A DNA stretch of 38,015 nucleotides, from NCBI GenBank assembly GCA_037176905.1, contig JBBBWG010000371.1:1-38015 (forward strand), written 5' to 3'. Source of the stretch: Azolla pinnata (taxonomy: Eukaryota; Streptophyta; Polypodiopsida; Salviniales; Salviniaceae). The notes below the pieces were generated by a model. It searched no databases. It had not been told where the DNA came from and was given only the letters and a program-made list of their open reading frames with translations. Within the stretch, counting starts at the first letter, position 1; each line of letters starts with the position of its first letter. Positions 31,057 to 38,015 of this stretch are shown here, piece by piece. A program made the translations under genes and the position numbers.

Positions 31057-31862
31057 TCGTGCTGAGAGATCAATTGCAGGATGCGACAAGGTGCGAAGGG
31101 GATTTAGGGTTAAGGGATCTTCTCAGAGCAGAGAGAGAGAGAGAGAGTAGAATTGTGGTATTGGTCAAGCAGAAAGGAGCACACAGCAGAGAAGACTTTG
31201 CAGAAAGGACAGCAAGAAATGATTGAAAAACTGCCCACAAACAGAAGAGAGGCAAAAGCATCAGATCATTTGTTCATCATCAAGTCTTAATGTTTTTACC
31301 GAATCAAAGGAAAACCAATTGCCCCAAATTACCGATCGATCGAGCCTCCGATCGCAGCAGCACGATTCTACGATCCTATGGCAACTGATTCATTCCCATC
31401 GCTCCGTTGAAGCTGCATCAATCCGATTTATGTTTTTCTAGTTGCGATCCGATGGTTTGGTTCGATATTCGTGATTCAGTTCGCTGGTTTATTAACTTAC
31501 CGCTTTCGTTGATCTTTCGATCGACTATGGTCGATCAGTAGATGGGAGGCAATGTCAAATGGCACATTCCGTGGGCGCAATGGCCGTCAAGTTGTGGTTA
31601 TGAACAATTGTTAGGCCTCGAATCGGTAATTGGGGACGATTTTGAGCGTTTTACTTGCCGGTTTTATCATACGTTTACTTGTGAAAGACAGAGGGAAAAC
31701 ATATTTTGTTGGCTACAACAAGCCTTACGATTCATCCCTTTCTTGGTTTAGATGGAATCATCGATTCACAATACATCAGACAGTAAATGAAAGCAAATAA
31801 TAAACGTTGGGACCAATAAGCGCTTAGACCCTCGATGGAGTTGCCAGGACAATCTCATTATA

Positions 31863-31890
31863 CATACATGCATGCATGCATGCATACATA
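31863..31890. repeat. CATA/GCAT microsatellite
   Basis: TACATACATGCATGCATGCATGCATACATAC is self-complementary in its GCAT core and so can form a hairpin. Confidence 0.85.
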
Positions 31891-32377
31891 CTACACAAGC
31901 GGACTTGAGCTCATGACTTTGCAGGATCATGAATCGGAGCTTCCGATTCTTTGTTTTTTGCTCATTTATGTCTTGATCCGTCTCTAAAACAACCTAGAGG
32001 TATCGGTAAATACATTGAATTGACATGGAATGCATCATATTTATAGTACTATTTGTCGATAACTTATAGTTACTGAGTAACAATACGTAATTATGTGAAC
32101 AATTAGTTGATAGGAGCAACATGCGTGTCTGATGATTGAGACATACATACAGATAGAGACAGTCATAGACAGATAGATCAACAAAGGCAGGTTCTGACTT
32201 AGAATGATCTCCCACTGTGTGCTGAAATACATCTATCTCTCCATAACCACATTATATATAGTCCCTTGAAAGTCACTACTCTAGATTAAACAACACAAAA
32301 GCTATGGGACCCTCATCATCAACGAAAGTCGCAATTCAGGTCTTAAAACGAAACCCTTTATAGGTCACCCATATTGA

Positions 32378-32430
32378 GAGCTTTCGGGGGACTCAAACCT
32401 CAAGAGCTTTCGGGGGACTCAAACCTCAAG

Positions 32431-32466
<36 letters not shown>
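32378..32466 (+). repeat. Perfect 26-bp tandem duplication plus CT run
   Basis: GAGCTTTCGGGGGACTCAAA...CCTCAA occupies 32378-32403 and is repeated exactly at 32404-32429. It is followed at once by ACCT and a CT dinucleotide run to about 32466. Perfect identity indicates a recent duplication. Confidence 0.92.
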
Positions 32467-32469
<3 letters not shown>

Positions 32470-35048
32470 GGTTGGAAATGATTGAAGAGTATAACAGTCC
32501 ATTGAAGCCACTGCCTACATTTTGTCATTTGAAACGTTTCAATCCCTGATTTCTCAATGTGTGTGGGCCAATGTTGTATAGCCACAAAGCTGTCCCACAG
32601 TGAGAACTATATATCTATAGGGGATCATATCTATAGAGAACGTTGATCGTTGAGATCCATTAGCCCATCAATACTATTTTGATGAAGTATGGACCTAAAG
32701 GATGAATGGATTGTATAATTGCATGTGCAGGTCAAAGGCACCTATGATGCAATCTTAAAGCCCACTTTAACGCGATCATCCTAAAATAATCTGGTGCTGT
32801 TCAGCCGTTACGCTAATCTCGGCTGAAGATGTGCATTAGTTGAGAACACATTCAACATTAACCTGAACTCCAATTTAAACCATCAATTTACGGCAAAGGG
32901 AAGAAGAATTGTTACTTTGGATTCTATGTGCTCGTCTTCTCCATACTCTTCAGTGTTCCATAGTCATGGAGACGTTAGCAGTTCCATAGTCATGCAGATT
33001 GCTAGCTGTGCCATAGACATTCATATATTTGTAATGTATATACTAGTTAGTTGTTCAAGAAGAATGAACGATATTCTAAATCAGAGAAGAGGGTACAGAG
33101 AGCTTGCATTTGTTTTTCGTTTTGGAAGATGGGCAAGCGGGAACTCTATGCACTCATTCTCGACTTCTTCTCGAAAATGAGGCTGCTGGTTCAGTAGGGT
33201 TCCTCTAGCGTCTGCCCAAATAACATCAATGTGTCACATCAATCTTTTCACCATCAGCTTCACCAAAAGTGATGAATATCATGAAGATATGGAGATTGAT
33301 ATTCCAACCTCTATACTCTAGTCTCTATGTATTAACATAGATATGTATACTAATCCTATACATGACAGGAAGAATAAACAATTAAACAAGGTAAACATAC
33401 TACTCCTCAGTGAAGAAGCCATTTTTGTCTGCTACGATGACGCTTTTTGGCCTACAAAAGTTGGTTCAAAAGATAAAGAGGCAAGGCAACAGAGCTTCTA
33501 GGAATGTCAGAAAACCTGAAAGGCCTACAGGTATAAAGGTATTGGAACTAACCTAAGGAAAAGCACCAACCCAAATCAAAGTCACTAACTCAACTTCTAA
33601 TCTTAGAGGTTCGAACTACATTCAGGATTAATTGTTCTTAAACACAGTATACAAGAGATGAAACTATATTCAGTAGGAAGCAATTGCAATTCTCACCTTC
33701 CACACTGTGCAGCCTAGTCAGAACAAAACAAGAGCTAAATAGGGACTGCAGAATCTTTCAACTTCTCAGTGATATCTGCTCAGTCCATGGCGGAATCTGT
33801 TTGAAATAATTTTATCAGACTTAACTTTGAGAAAACTGTAACGTAAAAGCAACCAAGACACTCTCAACTTGGAAAATAAAGAGAACCAGATTTCTACACA
33901 CTATTTTATAAGCATTTAGAATTGTAGATAACTAGGAACAGGAGACAGCTTTCACACTATTTATTCACATGCTCATAACTATCTTTTCCTATATTTAATG
34001 CTGTTCTTATTCACGATGCATCAAAATGCACAGGACAAACAAAGCGCGGCAGGCGGCGAAGGGCCTACAGTACTCAATGCCATGAAGTCATAGTCGTTTC
34101 TATCACTAGTATCTAGATAGTATTGAAGCTTAGAAACACTAAATCCAAACGATCAGGGAGAAACATCTTGCCTTAAGATACTTACAGAAAATATTGCAAT
34201 TATTCTCTCAAAATGCAAAGAAAAAGATAGCAGCAAAAGGGGAAACATCTTTCCTTAAATTACTTACAGGAAAATTTAGGAGAGAAAACTTTTACGATTA
34301 CAGAGGCTATTAACATTTTTTATGTCATAAATCCACAACACTCAATACATGTATGTAACTCACATGAGAAAGGCCTCCAGTTGAACCCTCAGAAAACAAG
34401 TTCCATTGGGATTAAGGAAATTAATAATTTACGATTTTAAACTTCGGATTTTTTAATAAAGAAATACAAAAATGCATGGAATTACTATTAAATCTAAAGA
34501 AAATTATGCCGAAATTCTACCAATTCAGGTAAAGCTCCCTCAAGCACTAATACCAATACTCTACAAGGAGACAATAACTAGCTTACTTGCTAATACCCTA
34601 CCAAACAATTCTTTCGAATAGATTGTTCACTAGAACCGACGTACTTTTCTTAGAAATTCAGTACAGGTGACTTCCAAGCAAGCAGTGATAAGAAGAATTA
34701 TAAAAAATTTCAGAGATTGAAAGGATTTAGATCCCCGGAATCTAAATAGCACAAGTGTCCACGCTCCAAGAGAGAGATGCAGCAGCAGCTTATCAAGAAC
34801 TCCACGTAAATATAGAGAACACAAAGGAACGACAATAGTTTCAAGTATAATGTATAAAAGCATTTCACAGAGAATGCTGTTTTTAGACGAGAATGTACGA
34901 GACCCAAAGACGCGTACATAAAAACACTAGCGAGAACCTGTATCAAAATGTATTTGTAAAAACGTTTGACATAAGAGTTCAGCCGTGAAAAGGCCAACGC
35001 ACTAACATTACTACGTCATCTATAACTATTTTCCGAATTGCAGACGAT

Positions 35049-36531
35049 TTACTGGTCCTTTGTAGGCTCCTGAGCAGCTTCGTCCTCTGGTTGCTGAGCA
35101 ATATCTTGCTGGTGAACTTGTTTTAGGGGTGTTCCAAAACTCCATACGAAACCAAACGGGTCTATGACCTTACCATAGCGAACACCCCATGGCTGATCAG
35201 ACACCTCTTCTACAGATTTGGCTCCTGCTTCCAACGCCTTTGCAAAAGCTGCATCTACATTGTCTGTAATCACGTGAAGAATCGAGCTATTTCCCTTCAA
35301 AGATGGAGGGGACTTCACACTGCAAGAAATAAACATAGCTTTGTGTTTAACAGCAGAGAGATAGGGCCTTGCAAAACCGCGGATTTCCTAAAGCTTGCTA
35401 TGTGATTTAAGAGGCAGCAGTAAATATCTCTCAACACTAAACACCTCGGAGTCTTGTCTTGGAAACACTCAAAGCACCTACGAATGTACAAACGGCTTAA
35501 GACAACCATAGCGGAACAAGACGAAAATGTTCCGTACATATTCGCAACAGTGATATAAAACCGGTAGAGAAACAAAAGAGTACGCGGGCGGTTATGGCAA
35601 TTTAAGGCATTCCATGCACCTATTTTAAGACAAAACGATAGCTTCCTGTAGTAGCAATACAAAATAATTAAAAGAAAATCAACGAGATATTGTAAGAATG
35701 ACCTGTGTACTACAGGTTAGGATGATAATCCTGATCAGATTCCTGCGGACAAACAACCTCGTTGGACTTGCAATGACTTTGAGACAACAAGCCGTCGAAC
35801 GGACTTTCGGAACCTAACGCGAATATGACATGATGGCTAAGAAAATAGTGGGATGGAGGTCACAGGAAGAATAAGAAATACATGGCTAATTCTTGGATTT
35901 CATAAAGGCTCTAAGACGGTTAGTGTAAGACGACAACAAGTGTGCCATAAAGACGAGAACTTCCTACGACGCGGAAATGGAACTCATATTTCTGCATATG
36001 TGGGAGGATGAAACATGATAGCTCTCTTCATGGGAGAAAGGGAAGCAAGACTAGGGCTGCTTTCCTCCGGAGAAAAGAAAACATGCCACAGGAAGCATGA
36101 AGAAAATCTATAATAAGAGACAAAAGGAGCCTTGTGAGGGTCTATCATGGTAACCTCCTAGAAGGGACGACTCCATATTTTTCTGAAGTTTCCTGGCTAT
36201 GCCTAAGGAAGGAACGGGGGGATGCAGCAGACACAGGAAAAACCAGGCAAGAATAAATCACTTACTCAGGTCCGGATTCCTCGACTTCATCACACAGCAT
36301 GACTTCGGCGTTCCCAAACTTGAGATGCGCGTGGAGTATGAGGGGGAGCTCTTGATCCGCCTTACGCTTGGTGTGCAGCGTGCGCGTCACCTCCTCGGCT
36401 CCAAAGGCTCGCTTGTAAAAGGATATGGCGTCGGAAGCCCGGGGCGCTTCGACGACGAGCTGCGGGAGGCAGGCGCTATAGCCGACGACGGGAAGGGGCT
36501 TGCAGCTCTCTTCCTGCTGCTGATCAGCCAT
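35049..36531 (-). CDS. VOC/glyoxalase I-like protein (At5g48480-like)
   Basis: Exons on the minus strand are 36531-36266 and 35319-35049, 537 nt, 178 aa. The intron is GT...AG in phase 2, with donor CCTGA|GTAAGTG. Reading past the donor hits TAA at once, which supports the splice. The protein has two VOC half-motifs. The first is PQLVVEAPRASDAISFYKRA..FGAEEV...HAHLKFGNAEVMLCDE. The second is SILHVITDNVDAAFAKALEA..GAKSVEEVSDQPWGVRYGKVIDPFGFVWSF. The DQPWGxRxGxxxDPFGxxW pattern is typical of PhnB/YdcJ-like VOC proteins and of the plant family represented by Arabidopsis At5g48480. That family is annotated as glyoxalase-like, but its reaction is not well established. I therefore do not claim lactoylglutathione lyase activity. 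Both ends are hydrophilic and Gln/Glu-rich, and no targeting signal is evident, so it is probably cytosolic. Confidence 0.9.
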
Positions 36532-36603
36532 GGCGGAGGCTCGGGGGAGGGGGGGGAGGAGAGAGGGAGAAGGCGGGAAAGAGCGAATACGAAAGACACA
36601 GAA

Positions 36604-36695
36604 ATGGAGAAGCTCCGCGGCGATGGAGTTCTTCTTCGTCGTCTTCGTCGTCGTCTTCTTCGTCTTCTTCGTCTTCTTTTCTTCTTCTTGATGGC
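36604..36695 (+). repeat. CTT/CGT microsatellite in VOC-gene leader
   Basis: A CTTCTTCGTCGTCTTC-type trinucleotide tract lies 75-160 bases upstream of the VOC-protein ATG, in the probable 5' UTR. The sense strand is purine-rich (GAA/GAC). Its translations are Lys/Thr or Arg runs and are not genes. Confidence 0.85.
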
Positions 36696-36739
36696 GAAAT
36701 AAAAACGAAAAATAAAACAAAAAAGAAATGGAGTCATTT

Positions 36740-38015
36740 TTTAAAATGGTCCCTAGTTTTGGGTCCATTCAGACATGGCCCTCCAGATAAGGGGTCGTTC
36801 ACACCGGATTCCCTTAAACCACCTGGCTTCAGTGGCTACTAGTTCGGTAAGTTCACATACCAAGAGAGGCTTTAGTTGAGAGTTTTCCCATGGCATGTAA
36901 TCGTTAGGAAGCAAACTGCATTGAAACCGTATCGCGTTTTTGCAGGTTGAGTGAGTTTTGCTTACGCATAAGAGCCTATGATAAACACTGGTGTGTGCTT
37001 CGATGTATATAGATACACATATACATACTACATATATATTGTACAGATCCGCAGTACTTGTCATCATCTAAAAGGGAACAAAGTACATAACAGTGGAAAG
37101 CTCGGAGTTGTCGTTGCAGAGGGCATGTCGCAGCCGAAGCGTGATAGATGGCATGGCTTCTTTTGCATCGACCGTCTGTCAACGTTCTGGAAACGTTCTT
37201 TTGTGCACAAGGCAAAAGCCGCAATAACATACGAAAACGGAAGCGGCCAATTCTACTGTCTGTAACCACATCATCTTAATAATCCACAATGAATTTAATC
37301 CTCCTTCCGATTGCGTCGATCTACATATTAACCCCCCTCTACACGCTTAATCCTTCCCCGATATCAAAAGCTTCCTTGGGCATGACATCGAGATTGTATC
37401 GTTCACGAGCTTCGAGACTTGCATCATTCATGAGCATCGAGATTATATCCATTCATGAGCTGCCATGTCCCAAACAAGTACAGACAACAGTAATGCATCG
37501 ATCGCATCATAGCCACCTCTTTGAAACTTCCAGATTGACTCTTCAATCTTCCATCATCAAATTCATCAAATGTGTTGCACTCGAGCCATTTAACACTTCA
37601 AATCTTCCCTCCTCAAATGTGTTGCATTTTGAGCTCATAGAAACGCTCTTGTAACAAGCATGCCAAAAAGGAAGTTATATAACTCTGGTCCACTTTGGCT
37701 CTTGAATCTTCGATCTTGAATTCTGGATGTCAGGGAACAGACACAGACTTTATTATTGTAGAAGCAAAAATGCGCTCCGGATGTTGATTCCAACAAATCA
37801 TTCTACCAAGAGCCTGTGCTTCTTCCTGTACACACACTAGAAGAATGGTTCCTTCCTATAACTATACACTAGGCACTCTTCTACAAATCTAAGATCCCTC
37901 TGATACCTGTTTTACCTACTTTAACCTATCACAATTTGTCCCTAAGGTTGAGAAACAATTCTAGGCATCCAGTTTTTTTCTATGCATCATGCTTGTGTAC
38001 CTAGCTATATATATA
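36740..38015. other. Upstream of the VOC gene; intergenic to window end
   Basis: No recognisable gene is present. Diverged short repeats are visible: CATCGAGATTGTATCGTTCA at 37386 against CATCGAGATTATATCCATTC at 37435 (offset 49), and CTTCAATCTTCCATCATC..AAATGTGTTGCA near 37541 against CTTCAAATCTTCCCTCCTC near 37596. These could be remnants of a repetitive element, but no terminal structures or coding parts are seen. Confidence 0.45.

Larger units (their letters stand above)
31060..35048. other. Intergenic between PP2C promoter and VOC-protein 3' end, about 4 kb
   Basis: No supportable gene is present. Features are a GCAT palindromic microsatellite (31863-31890), a perfect 26-bp duplication followed by a CT run (32378-32466), and a repeated TTCCATAGTCATG motif near 32956-32990. 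A short minus-strand exon-like segment at 33758-33796 is discussed in the findings. Confidence 0.5.

Noticed and set aside
31542..31751. 69-codon + strand frame
   Set aside because: It is isolated in intergenic DNA, and the composition and residues match no family I recognise.
31994..32232. Minus-strand Tyr/Cys/Leu-rich frames
   Set aside because: They come from AT-rich microsatellite-like DNA (ACATACATACAGATAGA) without recognisable protein content.
33595..33620. Possible tRNA B-box (GAGGTTCGAACTA)
   Set aside because: No matching A-box, acceptor stem or anticodon stem could be found around it.
36978..37265. Overlapping frames of about 95 codons on both strands
   Set aside because: Neither shows a domain. 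Both begin in low-complexity TATA/CATA DNA and lack splice partners.

Overview
The window is plant nuclear DNA, most likely from a commelinid monocot. The genes have spliced introns with plant-type GT...AG signals. The first coding fragment is very GC-rich while the flanks are AT-rich, TTTAGGG-type telomere-like tracts occur, and several proteins are plant-specific (PRONE RopGEF, BOI-type RING ligase, thylakoid-targeted TPR protein). Gene size and the pyrimidine microsatellites in leaders would fit Zingiberales (Musa/Ensete), but that is inference.

Layout. (1) 1-306: the 3' end of a BAHD acyltransferase gene, + strand. (2) 307-8600: about 8 kb without a supportable gene, strongly AT-rich from about 1.7 to 7.7 kb. 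(3) 8686-14153: a repeat-rich leader and then a seven-exon RopGEF gene, + strand, 594 aa. (4) 14154-18173: intergenic, with degenerate telomere-like repeats, a TAA/TTA palindrome, a 0.67-kb minisatellite with a 34-bp higher-order unit, and a six-copy 33-bp telo-box array. (5) 18174-21565: a four-exon BOI-related RING E3 ligase, + strand, 403 aa. (6) 22335-25159: a five-exon TPR protein with an apparent twin-arginine thylakoid-lumen targeting signal, - strand, 305 aa. (7) 26446-26907: an intronless histone H2B, - strand, 153 aa, with a TATA box and a repeat-expanded leader. (8) 28544-30957: a five-exon PP2C phosphatase, - strand, 279 aa, with one intron that only reads through in frame as a GC-AG intron. 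(9) 35049-36531: a two-exon VOC/glyoxalase-like protein, - strand, 178 aa. The rest is intergenic.

The genes look like independent plant genes rather than a pathway cluster. The most unusual property of the window is non-coding. Introns and leaders of almost every gene carry their own diverged or recent tandem array: RopGEF intron 5, BOI-like intron 2, TPR intron 1, PP2C intron 3, the H2B leader, the RopGEF leader and the BOI-like upstream region. Much of the sequence around the RING gene looks telomere-like. Exon boundaries were derived by joining reading frames at splice consensus sites and checking that codon phase closes; all six complete models close in phase.
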